Shown: positions 8,670 through 15,961 of the stretch, in pieces
Layout of the letters: every line of letters begins with the position of its first letter
How positions within the stretch are numbered: position 1 is the first letter of the stretch
Origin: Aquabacterium sp.
GTDB taxonomy: Bacteria > Pseudomonadota > Gammaproteobacteria > Burkholderiales > Burkholderiaceae_C
Length of the DNA stretch: 43,613 nucleotides
Assembly (NCBI RefSeq): GCF_014378415.1
Contig: NZ_JACMNS010000138.1
Coordinates: forward strand, 1 to 43,613
Direction: 5' to 3'
Translations under genes and position numbers: made by a program
Notes under the pieces: generated by a model
The model's input: only the letters and a program-made list of their open reading frames with translations
Database searches by the model: none
What the model was told of the DNA's origin: nothing

Positions 8670-10187
8670 TTACTGTGCGGTCATGGTGAGTGACACGCCG
8701 CTGTAGGCGGTATAGCCGTACACGCCGATGTACCAAACGCCTGCCGGGATTCCGGTGATCTGGACCGCTTCGGTATTGCCTACCTTTGTGGAACTCACGT
8801 CGACGCCGGTGCTGCTTGGGATGTTGCCTAGCCGCACGTAGAAGTCGGCGTCACCCGACGTGCCTCCTGCCATGGAGACGGTCAGTTGCGTGGCGCCGTT
8901 GGGCACGTTCAGCTTGAAGTAACGCATGCTGCCGGTGGCGCCGCTCAGGCCGCTGACGGGCACGCCCGAGTACACGGCCTGGGCATAGGGCAAGGTGTCC
9001 ATGGCATAGCGACGCCCCAGCATGGTGAAGGCGGTGCTGCCTGGCGTGGCGACACGCCAGGTCACCAGGAAGGTGCCGTCGGGCGACATGCTCAGAGAGG
9101 TGTAGCCGGCCGGGGAGCCCGAACTGGGCGTGGCCACCAAGTCGGCGCTCCGCAGCGGCGTGCCGTCGGCACCATACTGCCGCACCATGACCGAGGGCTG
9201 GGATGAGGGGGCGTTGCGGCGGTTGTCGTCGATCCAGGCGATGGCGAAGCTACCGTCATCGGCGATGCCAACGGAGGAATCCTTCTGATCGCCGATCGTG
9301 GCTTCGCTCACGTGGATTTCAGCACCCACCTTTTGTCCTGCGGCATTAAAGCGTTGCGCGTAGGTGCCCATGCCATCGCCGTCCTGACCTCGGCTTTCCC
9401 AGGCGATCACCGATTGCCCGCTCGCATTCATGGCGATGTGCATGCCGGCTTGGCTGTCGGGCAAATAGGTGTTGGCGGCCGCGGCACTGGTGAGGGGCGT
9501 GCCGTTGCGGTAGAAGCGGCGGGTCATCACATCACCGTTGGCGCCTTCGCTCATCCAGATGCAGGTGAAGTTTCCGTTTTTGTCAACCACCACGCCTTGT
9601 GGTGCTCCATTGGCCGAAGCGGCGGCGGACACTTCGATCTCGCCTGTCACCGGGGCGCCCGTTGACGAGAAGACCCTTGCCAGCAGCCGGGCGTTTGCAC
9701 CGACCGTGCCGGGGGAGGTTGACCAGAAGACGACGGTGTCGCCCACGTCGTTCATGCCTGCGAAGCTGCCGTAGACGATTGGTTGGGTGCTGGTGTTGAC
9801 CTTGAAGGTCGTCACCTTGGTGGCACCAGTGCGTGTGAAGGTGCGGGCGTAGACGCTGACGTTGTTGCCATCGGCAGCTCGCCAGGCGATGCCGTAGTCG
9901 CCGCGCTTGCTGGCCCCGATCGACATCAGGGATCCATCGGCCGAGACATACCAGTCGCTGGATTGAAGCCGGTTGCCGAAGCCATCGAAACGCTGGATGA
10001 AGCTGCCAGTGCCGGACGGGCTGCCAGAGAAGATGGTGATTAGGTCGCCATTGCCCGCACCGATGGCGCCCCAGTTGGCGCCCGAGGTGACGGTGAACAC
10101 GGGTGTGAGTTCTGCCGCGAGGGCGAAATTGGATGTGAAAAAGCCCAAAGCAATGGCAATGGGCTTGATGTGTCGAGTGATGCGCAT
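8670..10187 (-). CDS. Secreted beta-propeller-like protein with C-terminal PPC domain
   Basis: Predicted exported protein of 505 residues from the ATG at 10187, which has an AGGGAGA ribosome binding site; a longer in-frame start at 10259 adds an unlikely 24 residues. A signal peptide covers residues 1-24 (cleavage after FALA). The body holds about six or seven repeats of roughly 50-60 residues with the pattern G-x-F/V-x-I-x-W followed by YAQRFNAAGQ-like strands, as in secreted beta-propeller repeats. The last 85 residues (YFKLNVPNGATQLTVSMAGG to the end) match the bacterial pre-peptidase C-terminal (PPC) domain, with GDADFYVR and WYIGVYGY. No catalytic domain is visible. Function unknown; possibly binds extracellular substrate or cell surface. 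Confidence 0.8.
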   Translation of the reverse strand: MRITRHIKPIAIALGFFTSNFALAAELTPVFTVTSGANWGAIGAGNGDLITIFSGSPSGTGSFIQRFDGFGNRLQSSDWYVSADGSLMSIGASKRGDYGIAWRAADGNNVSVYARTFTRTGATKVTTFKVNTSTQPIVYGSFAGMNDVGDTVVFWSTSPGTVGANARLLARVFSSTGAPVTGEIEVSAAASANGAPQGVVVDKNGNFTCIWMSEGANGDVMTRRFYRNGTPLTSAAAANTYLPDSQAGMHIAMNASGQSVIAWESRGQDGDGMGTYAQRFNAAGQKVGAEIHVSEATIGDQKDSSVGIADDGSFAIAWIDDNRRNAPSSQPSVMVRQYGADGTPLRSADLVATPSSGSPAGYTSLSMSPDGTFLVTWRVATPGSTAFTMLGRRYAMDTLPYAQAVYSGVPVSGLSGATGSMRYFKLNVPNGATQLTVSMAGGTSGDADFYVRLGNIPSSTGVDVSSTKVGNTEAVQITGIPAGVWYIGVYGYTAYSGVSLTMTAQ

Positions 10188-10288
10188 GGAGTCTCCCTGT
10201 GATGACATGTTTGTTGATTGCAGCCGGCCACTTTGATGGCAAGTTCGGCCGCCCCACATTATTGCGCAGGCACCATCACGGGAAGATG

Positions 10289-10846
10289 TCAGTCCGGCCC
10301 CATCAACTTCACCGGCGTGACCTCAACCGTCTCTTCGCCATCGTTGACCCAGATGGTGCCGTCTTGCACCGTGATCTGCAGTTGCATGGTGCGCTGCGCC
10401 AGTTTGGCCAGGGCCTGACTTTGCTCTGAGGGCACCTGCCACACCGTGAGGTTGCGCGCGCGGGTCAGCTTGGTGGCAATGGCGTCCCACCACACCTTGG
10501 TGCTGCTCTGAAACACCCACAGGCTGACTTGATGCGCGCGGCCGCTGGCCTTCATCAGGCGCTTGTCGTCGGGTTGGCCAACGTCCACCCAGTGCAGGAT
10601 CTCGCCCGTATAGTTTTTCTGCCACAGCGCGGGCTCGTCGGTGTCCCACATGTCCTTGGCCAGCTCGATGGTGCCTTCCAGCGTGTTCGAGGGCCAGCCC
10701 ATGGCCAGCGCCAGCACGCGGATCATCATGCGTTCGTCGGCTTCGGAGGGGTGGCGCGCGATCGTCAGGGCCGGGTCGGCGTAGACGTTGCGGTCCATGT
10801 TGGCCAGTTGCAGCTGGGCCTTGTAGATGGTGGCTTTGATCGCCAT
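10289..10846 (-). CDS. YaeQ family protein
   Basis: A 185-residue protein with the family N-terminus MAIKATIYKAQLQLANMDRNVY followed by RHPSEADERMMIRVLALA and the WVDVGQPDDKRL block. The YaeQ fold resembles PD-(D/E)XK nucleases. The conserved acidic and Lys/Arg residues sit in DERMMIR and the DVGQPDDKR region, but the biological role is not settled. An AAGGA ribosome binding site lies 9 nt before the ATG. It is read in the same direction as the hydrolase gene 25 bp upstream and is probably co-transcribed with it. Confidence 0.92.
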   Translation of the reverse strand: MAIKATIYKAQLQLANMDRNVYADPALTIARHPSEADERMMIRVLALAMGWPSNTLEGTIELAKDMWDTDEPALWQKNYTGEILHWVDVGQPDDKRLMKASGRAHQVSLWVFQSSTKVWWDAIATKLTRARNLTVWQVPSEQSQALAKLAQRTMQLQITVQDGTIWVNDGEETVEVTPVKLMGPD

Positions 10847-10871
10847 GGGGACGGGTCCTTGTTCTCAGGGT

Positions 10872-11732
10872 TCAGACGGTGTCGAGCCAGCGGGCCAGGT
10901 CGGCGAAGACCTGTGCCTGGTCGGGCTCGTGGAAGATTTCGTGGGCCATGCGCGGGTAAGCGTGCGTGGTGACCACCGCATGCGGCGCGGCGGCGGCAAA
11001 GCGCGCGCTGCCCGCAGGCCGCACGCAGCGGTCGGCGCCCGCGTAGATCAGCAGGGTGGGCGTGGTCCAGTGCGCAGCGCGCTGCAGGGTGTGCTCGGCG
11101 GCGTCAACGATGAAGCGGCTCAAGCGGCCGGTGGCCAGGTTGTGCACCAGTGGGTCGGCCATGTAGGCCTTGACGATGGCCGGGTCGCTGCACACCCACT
11201 CGGGCTGGAGGCCGTTGGGCACGGCCAGGTCGGGCGTGAGCCTGCCAAAGGTGGCCAGCAGGGCTTTCTGGAACCAGCTCAGGCCGGGGTCGAGGGCGGG
11301 GGATGACATGACCAGCAGGTCCACCGGGCGCACCCACGGGGCGGCCTCTGGCGGTTGGGCTTGCGCGGCCACGAAGCGCCCGGCGACCAGGCCGCCCAGG
11401 CTGTGGCCGATCAGCAGCAGGCGCTGGCCGGGGTAGGTGGCGCGCACGGTGTCCAGCACCGAGGCCAGGTCGTGCAGCAGGTCGTCGCCGTGGGCGAGGC
11501 GGCCCTTGGCGCCGGGTGATCGGCCGTGGCCCCGGTGGTCATAGCTCACCACGGCCCAGCCCCAGTTGTTCAGGTGGTGGGCCACGTGTTCGTAGCGGCC
11601 GGCGTGTTCACCCAGGCCGTGCACCAGCAGGGCGACGCCGCGCGGCTCGACCTTGTCGGGCAGGGGCCAGTGGCGGGTGGCCAGGGCCAGGCCGTCGCGG
11701 GTGGTGATGGTGGCGGGGATCTTGGGGATCAT
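10872..11732 (-). CDS. Alpha/beta hydrolase, lysophospholipase/monoacylglycerol lipase-like
   Basis: Serine hydrolase of 286 residues resembling PldB/monoglyceride lipases. The oxyanion-hole motif is LLVHGLGEHAGRY, the block SYDHRGHGRSPGAKG is typical of this subfamily, and the nucleophile elbow is GHSLGG with Ser111. Asp234 (YAGADRCV) and His264 (MAHEIFHEPD) complete the triad. No signal peptide is seen, so it is probably cytoplasmic. An AGAAGG ribosome binding site precedes the ATG. It lies 21 bp after hyi and 25 bp before yaeQ in a likely three-gene minus-strand unit. The natural substrate cannot be told from the sequence. Confidence 0.88.
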   Translation of the reverse strand: MIPKIPATITTRDGLALATRHWPLPDKVEPRGVALLVHGLGEHAGRYEHVAHHLNNWGWAVVSYDHRGHGRSPGAKGRLAHGDDLLHDLASVLDTVRATYPGQRLLLIGHSLGGLVAGRFVAAQAQPPEAAPWVRPVDLLVMSSPALDPGLSWFQKALLATFGRLTPDLAVPNGLQPEWVCSDPAIVKAYMADPLVHNLATGRLSRFIVDAAEHTLQRAAHWTTPTLLIYAGADRCVRPAGSARFAAAAPHAVVTTHAYPRMAHEIFHEPDQAQVFADLARWLDTV

Positions 11733-11753
11733 CGTGGGCCTTCTTTTCTTATG

Positions 11754-12575
11754 TCAGGCGGTGGCTGCGCGCAGCCAGTTCAGTCCGGCGGAGGTGCCGC
11801 CTGGGCCGCTTTGGCGCGGGCGGTATTCGCAGCCGATCCAGCCATCCCAGTGCAGGGCGCGCAGTTCGGCGAAGACGTGAGGGTAGTGCAGTTCGCCGGC
11901 ATCGGGTTCGCCCCGGTCGGGCACAGCGGCGATCTGCAGGTGGCCGACCCGGCCGGTGGGCAGGGCCTGGCGCAACTGCGTGCTGATGTCGCCTTCCACG
12001 ATCTGGCAGTGGTACAGGTCGAGTTGCACCTGCAGGTGAGGTGAGTTGATGCGTTGGACCAGGGCGTGGGCATCAAGCTGGCGGTTGATCAGGTAGCCGG
12101 GCATGTCGCGCGGGTTGATGGGCTCGATCAGGAGGGTGCGCTGGGCCCGGCGGGCTTGCTCGGCGGCCCAGGCCAGTCGTTGTTCATAAGTGGCCAGGGC
12201 GCGCGTCCGATCTTGGTCGGTGGGGGCGCCCAAACACAGGCCAGCCATCACGTGCACGCGGGGGCAGTCCAGGGTCTGGGCCAGGTCCAGCGCGGCCAGC
12301 ACGCTGGATTGGAAGTCGGCTTCGCGCCCGTCCAGGCAGGCCAGGCCGCGTTCGCCCGCAGCCCAATCGCCCGGGGCGGCGTTGAACAGCACCAGTGCCA
12401 GGCCCAGGTCGCGCAGGCGGGCCCGGATCTCGCTTTCAGGGTGCCCTTGGGGGAAAAGGCACTCCACCCCCCGAAAGCCGTCCTGGGCAGCGGCCTGGAA
12501 TCGCTCCAGAAAGGGGCGGTCGGGGTAAAGCCATGACAGGTTCGCCGCGAATTTCAAGGGGGGTGTGGGGTTCAC
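11754..12575 (-). CDS. hyi: Hydroxypyruvate isomerase family protein
   Basis: TIM-barrel isomerase of 273 residues in the Hyi/OtnI group, which interconverts hydroxypyruvate and tartronate semialdehyde or isomerises 2-oxo-tetronates. The N-terminal signature KFAANLSWLYPDRPFLERF is clear, and the metal/catalytic glutamates fit Glu151 (LLIEPINPRDMPGY) and Glu250 (IGCEYRP). Translation appears to start at GTG 12575 with a poor ribosome binding site. The first 18 codons and about 20 bp upstream are duplicated 1.54 kb away at 14055-14129, so a cassette now separates this gene from its probable original upstream region. No glyoxylate-pathway partner gene is adjacent. Confidence 0.88.
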   Translation of the reverse strand: MNPTPPLKFAANLSWLYPDRPFLERFQAAAQDGFRGVECLFPQGHPESEIRARLRDLGLALVLFNAAPGDWAAGERGLACLDGREADFQSSVLAALDLAQTLDCPRVHVMAGLCLGAPTDQDRTRALATYEQRLAWAAEQARRAQRTLLIEPINPRDMPGYLINRQLDAHALVQRINSPHLQVQLDLYHCQIVEGDISTQLRQALPTGRVGHLQIAAVPDRGEPDAGELHYPHVFAELRALHWDGWIGCEYRPRQSGPGGTSAGLNWLRAATA

Positions 12576-12592
12576 GTTAGGTGCTGTACCCC
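12518..12592. repeat. Direct repeat, left copy (includes the hyi start)
   Basis: Positions 12524-12592 are identical to 14061-14129, and the match extends outward to 12518/14055 with one mismatch. Beyond 12592 similarity continues for about 16 bp with a 2-nt indel in a C run and two substitutions. This copy holds the functional GTG start and the first codons of hyi. The pair brackets the GH19-DUF4087 cassette. Confidence 0.95.
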
Positions 12593-12597
12593 AGGGC

Positions 12598-13038
12598 TCA
12601 GGGTGTGTGATTTTTGAGTGAATTGAAAGGCTCCAGGGTCATCAACGCCTTGTCCCGCCTGCATGCGGAAAGCGCATTCGTGCGAGCCTCGATGATATGG
12701 GTGATGGTGAGGCTTTGCGCATCCTGCCGAACCTTCAGGCAGGCACAGCCGTATCCAGCGGTGCCTGAGCCCGTCCTCACCCATTGAGGACGCTTGAACG
12801 TGGGCCATTGGCCTTTGGTCGATGAAGTGCCCTGCTGGGCCACCGTCCATTCGGCATCACGGTCGGTGAGCGTGGCATTGCCGGGAGACGGGTTGTCAAA
12901 CCAGCCACAGCGTGTGCGAAGGTGGTCGCTGCTGGGGGTGCCATCCGCGAAGGCGGGGCTAGCCGCCGTGACCAAAAGCGTTGTTGTCACGGCCAGCCAT
13001 AGCGGAAAATTTGCTTTGAAACGAGCGCTGCACATCAT
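12598..13038 (-). CDS. Exported DUF4087 family protein
   Basis: Small protein of 146 residues with a signal peptide (residues 1-31, cleavage after SPAFA), so probably periplasmic. The mature part shows the DUF4087 pattern: TRCGWFDNPSPGNATLTDRDAEW, then YGCACLKV and the Cys-Arg-Arg-Asp-Lys segment near the end. Four mature cysteines (RCGW, GCACL, ACRRD) could form two disulfides. Its ATG overlaps the stop of the upstream GH19-like gene (ATGA), so the two were made together. No function is established for the domain. The tight coupling to a cell-wall-hydrolase-like gene makes a protective or inhibitor role an attractive inference. Confidence 0.75.
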   Translation of the reverse strand: MMCSARFKANFPLWLAVTTTLLVTAASPAFADGTPSSDHLRTRCGWFDNPSPGNATLTDRDAEWTVAQQGTSSTKGQWPTFKRPQWVRTGSGTAGYGCACLKVRQDAQSLTITHIIEARTNALSACRRDKALMTLEPFNSLKNHTP

Positions 13039-13553
13039 GGAATCCTCGTGGGCATCGGGCGCGACATTTCTCTGTCGCTTCTCGACTTTTGCAGCACAGC
13101 CTCGATCTTCCTGGCGATTTCTGCAATGGCTGCCGCATGGTCGGTCCCGTTGACCATCGCGCGCGCGCCTTCGTAGTCGGCATCGGTGCCAGAGATGAAG
13201 TCATCCAGCATGTTGCCATTGGCGAAGATCTTTCCGGTGCGCATGCCGTATGACATGAGTTCAAAAGCCATTTCTGGCGTCTTGACCAGTTCGGGGTTCA
13301 GCATCAAATCAAGACCATGCCCAAGGGCAATGCCCGCCTGCGCGTAGTTGGACCACCAAGTCAATTGCACATAGCCCCGACCATAGAACGCCTGCTCAAT
13401 GCCGTCGTCCTTGGCATAAACGTCGGAGGCAGCCAGGCCATCTTTTGCGCCCATCTTCGCCGCTTTGGTGAGTGGCTTGATGTTTCCCGAGGGCTTGACG
13501 ATGAATTGGTCTCCATCATGTTCCGTGATCCTGGCCGAACCATCATCGAGCAC
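13035..13553 (-). CDS. GH19-type lysozyme/chitinase-like protein, C-terminal part of interrupted gene
   Basis: This frame carries the second half of a GH19/predicted-chitinase domain. The hallmark FYGRGYVQLTWWSNYAQAG is present, followed by helices to the C-terminus and an ATGA overlap with the DUF4087 gene. It is in the same frame as the N-terminal part at 13569-13943 and separated from it only by a TAG codon (13569-13571) and five sense codons. The nominal start is a GTG that looks like an internal valine codon with no ribosome binding site. I read 13035-13943 as one gene of about 302 codons inactivated by a single nonsense change. The enzyme would cleave peptidoglycan or chitin glycans. 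Confidence 0.75.
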   Translation of the reverse strand: MLDDGSARITEHDGDQFIVKPSGNIKPLTKAAKMGAKDGLAASDVYAKDDGIEQAFYGRGYVQLTWWSNYAQAGIALGHGLDLMLNPELVKTPEMAFELMSYGMRTGKIFANGNMLDDFISGTDADYEGARAMVNGTDHAAAIAEIARKIEAVLQKSRSDREMSRPMPTRIP

Positions 13554-13568
13554 TTTGATCTTGACGGG

Positions 13569-13943
13569 CTAGTGGTACTTGCGTCCCTTGCCATGCCCGA
13601 CTTCGGTGACAGGGGCCATGGTCATCTGCCAATGTGTGGTCTTGACCATCACGGGCTTGCCGTGTTTGTCCTTGAGCGCAATGCCCTTGCGGTTCTTGGC
13701 TTGCCGAAGGATTCTGTGCGGGCTCGTGGTCTCCCACATCGTCGTGGCCAGCATGTAGGCGGCCCAGCGAAGGTCCGTGATTTGCCGGTCTTTCTCGATC
13801 ATGCGCAATAGCGCGAAGGTGCTTGGCAAGGATCCGGCGTTGTACCTCGGGCTGTTGCCGAAAGACTTGGCGAATTCATTGGCGAACACGGTACGGTCAT
13901 AGGCGACCGGGCTTTTCCAGGTCGAGGTACTGGCTTCGGACAT
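13569..13943 (-). CDS. GH19-type lysozyme/chitinase-like protein, N-terminal part ending at an in-frame amber codon
   Basis: The first 124 residues of the interrupted glycoside hydrolase. AAYMLATTMWETTSP contains the likely catalytic Glu71 of the GH19/COG3179-type domain (family pattern: ATxxxET). The segment GHGKGRKYH then runs straight into TAG, and the frame continues PVKIKVLDDGSARITEHDG, which reads as normal family sequence. No signal peptide is seen at the N-terminus, so if functional the protein would need phage-type lysis or a specialised secretion route. The fragment alone lacks the YGRGYVQLTW half of the active site and is probably inactive. Confidence 0.7.
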   Translation of the reverse strand: MSEASTSTWKSPVAYDRTVFANEFAKSFGNSPRYNAGSLPSTFALLRMIEKDRQITDLRWAAYMLATTMWETTSPHRILRQAKNRKGIALKDKHGKPVMVKTTHWQMTMAPVTEVGHGKGRKYH

Positions 13944-14054
13944 TTTCTCCTCCGTTGATGGTGGATTTTTCGGAGTTTAGGTTCTGACTTGCCATTTGCA
14001 AGCGCAAAGGGGGAGCGCCCAAAAACCAGGACCGAACCTTGCTTGACGGTCATG

Positions 14055-14129
14055 GGTCAGGGTAAAGCCATGACAGGTTCGCCGCGAATTTCAAGGGGGG
14101 TGTGGGGTTCACGTTAGGTGCTGTACCCC
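14055..14129. repeat. Direct repeat, right copy (truncated hyi start)
   Basis: Second copy of the repeat at 12518-12592. Read on the minus strand it still encodes a GTG start (14112) and the first 18 codons of hyi, then diverges and hits a stop two codons later, leaving a 20-codon remnant. It lies in the 305-bp gap between the GH19-like gene and tpsB. The rest of that gap holds only the tpsB ribosome binding site and no gene I can support. Confidence 0.95.
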
Positions 14130-14234
14130 CCAGGGCTTAGGGAGTGTGTAAACGGGTGGCGACGGTTATAACCTGCCGTTGGGTTGGATTCGCGGCGCCA
14201 GTTGAGGGTGGTCAGCAGTACCCGCACTCATTTT

Positions 14235-14241
14235 GAAGGAG
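14235..14241 (+). promoter_or_regulatory. Ribosome binding site that fixes the GTG start of tpsB
   Basis: GAAGGAG lies 7 nt before a GTG at 14249. It is the strongest Shine-Dalgarno match near the gene and supports the GTG start, which is directly followed by a good signal peptide. Confidence 0.7.
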
Positions 14242-14248
14242 TTCAACT

Positions 14249-15952
14249 GTGCGTTTGCCGAGCGTTTTATCCCGGGGCCTGTCCCTGGTTTTGTGTGTTT
14301 CACCCATGGCGGCCTGGGCCCAGGCCGCGCCTGGGGTGATCCCCTCGGCCCAACAGCTTCAGCAGGGCCGTGAAACCACCTTGTCACCGCTCGAAAGCAC
14401 CGCCGAGGTACCGGCGCCGGCGCCCGTGCCCAAAGAGTTGGGCAAGCCCAGCGACGACATCACCCTGGACGTGAGCGCCTACGAGATCGACGGCCTGAAC
14501 GAGGTGCCGCGCGACGTGCTGGCCAAGTTGACCGCGCCCTATGCGGGCAAAGCGCGCAGCTACGAAGACATGGTGGATGCTGCCGCGGCGGTGTCGCGCT
14601 ACATGCAGCGCGAGCTGGGCTACTACCTGGGCCATGCCTACCTGCCGGAGCAATCGCCCAAGGATGGCGTGGTGCGCATCGCGGTCATGGAGGGCCGCCT
14701 GGACCAAGTGTTGCTGCAATGGCCCGACAAGATGATCGTGCAGCGCGAGGTGGTCGAGCGCTACCTGGCGCGCCTGCGCCCCGGCGAGATCCTGCGCGTG
14801 CGCGATGTCGAGCGGGTGGTGTTCATGGTCAATGACCTGCAGGGCATCCGCGCGCGGTTTGAAGTCAAGGCTGGGCGTTATGCGGGCACGGCCTCGTTGC
14901 TGGTGTCGCCGCAAAGCGAGCCGCGCTTTGGCGGCCGCGCCGAGTTGGACACCAATGGCTCGCGCTACTCGGGCACCAACCGGGTGGGCCTGCTGGCCAC
15001 CGCGGCCAGCCCCACCGGGCGCGGCGACGGCCTGGTCGCCAATGCCCTGGTGTCGACCAATGGCGGCCTGGCCTTCGTGCTGGCCAGCTACGTGACGCCG
15101 GTGGGCTCCGATGGCTTGAAGCTGGGCGCGTCGGCGTCCAAGGTCAATTACCAGCTGGACAAGGCCGAGTTCCCGATGGACTTGAACGGCGAGGCCACGG
15201 CGGTCAACGCCTTCGGCCTGTACCCTTTTGTGCGGTCGCGCAACCTGAACGTGTTCGGCTTGCTGACGTTTGAGCACAAGGCTTTTGACGACAAGCGCTT
15301 TGGCGTGTCAGACAAAAAATCCAGCGACGACGTGCTGGTGGGGGTGGTGGGCGATTTCCGCGATAACTTCTTCAATGGCGGCGTCAGCACGTACGAGCTG
15401 AACTGGTTGCAAGGCCGCATGAGCTTTGACTCCAGCGTGGGGCTGCCGCCGACTGACCCCAACTTCGGCAAGCTGTCGGTGGGCTACTCGCGGCTTCAAA
15501 GCGTGGTGAGCAACCGCCTGCTGATGTACCTGCGCTTCAAGGGCCAGTACGCCAACACCAACCTGGACACCACCGAGCGCTTCAGCCTGGGTGGGCCCAC
15601 GGGGGTGCGCGGCTTTGCGCCGGGCGAGGCCACCGCCGACGAAGGTCAGTTGGCCACGGCCGAACTGCGCTTTTTGCCCTATGACAGCTGGTTTGGAAGG
15701 GTGTCGCGCGAAATGGTGTTCAGCCTGTTTTACGACTGGGGCCACGCCAAATTGCGTCACGACGCCTCGGGCGAAGGCACGCAGTTCGTCAACACAAGCA
15801 CCTTGTCCAGCGCTGGCCTGGGGGCGATTTGGGACCGGCCGCAGTCCTTTGGGATGCGTGTGAACGTGGCTTGGCCGGTGTCCGGTGAAGCCAAGAACGA
15901 CCAGGTGCGGCGCGTGCCACGTGCGTTCGCCACCTTGACCAAGTATTTCTAA
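14249..15952 (+). CDS. Two-partner secretion outer-membrane transporter (TpsB; ShlB/FhaC/HecB family)
   Basis: Omp85-superfamily 16-strand barrel that secretes the TpsA protein encoded 9 bp downstream. At 567 residues it has typical TpsB length. A signal peptide covers residues 1-25 (cleavage after AWAQA). A Pro/Ala-rich stretch leads to POTRA domains from about residue 70 (DVSAYEIDGLNEVPRD; then DGVVRIAVMEGRLDQVLLQW). The barrel begins near FGGRAELDTNGSRYSGTNRVG. The conserved loop-6 motif GGPTGVRGFAPGEA is present, and the protein ends in LTKYF, with the C-terminal aromatic residue required for BAM insertion. Operon with tpsA is clear from spacing and strand. Confidence 0.95.
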   Translation: MRLPSVLSRGLSLVLCVSPMAAWAQAAPGVIPSAQQLQQGRETTLSPLESTAEVPAPAPVPKELGKPSDDITLDVSAYEIDGLNEVPRDVLAKLTAPYAGKARSYEDMVDAAAAVSRYMQRELGYYLGHAYLPEQSPKDGVVRIAVMEGRLDQVLLQWPDKMIVQREVVERYLARLRPGEILRVRDVERVVFMVNDLQGIRARFEVKAGRYAGTASLLVSPQSEPRFGGRAELDTNGSRYSGTNRVGLLATAASPTGRGDGLVANALVSTNGGLAFVLASYVTPVGSDGLKLGASASKVNYQLDKAEFPMDLNGEATAVNAFGLYPFVRSRNLNVFGLLTFEHKAFDDKRFGVSDKKSSDDVLVGVVGDFRDNFFNGGVSTYELNWLQGRMSFDSSVGLPPTDPNFGKLSVGYSRLQSVVSNRLLMYLRFKGQYANTNLDTTERFSLGGPTGVRGFAPGEATADEGQLATAELRFLPYDSWFGRVSREMVFSLFYDWGHAKLRHDASGEGTQFVNTSTLSSAGLGAIWDRPQSFGMRVNVAWPVSGEAKNDQVRRVPRAFATLTKYF

Positions 15953-15961
15953 AGGCCTGTC

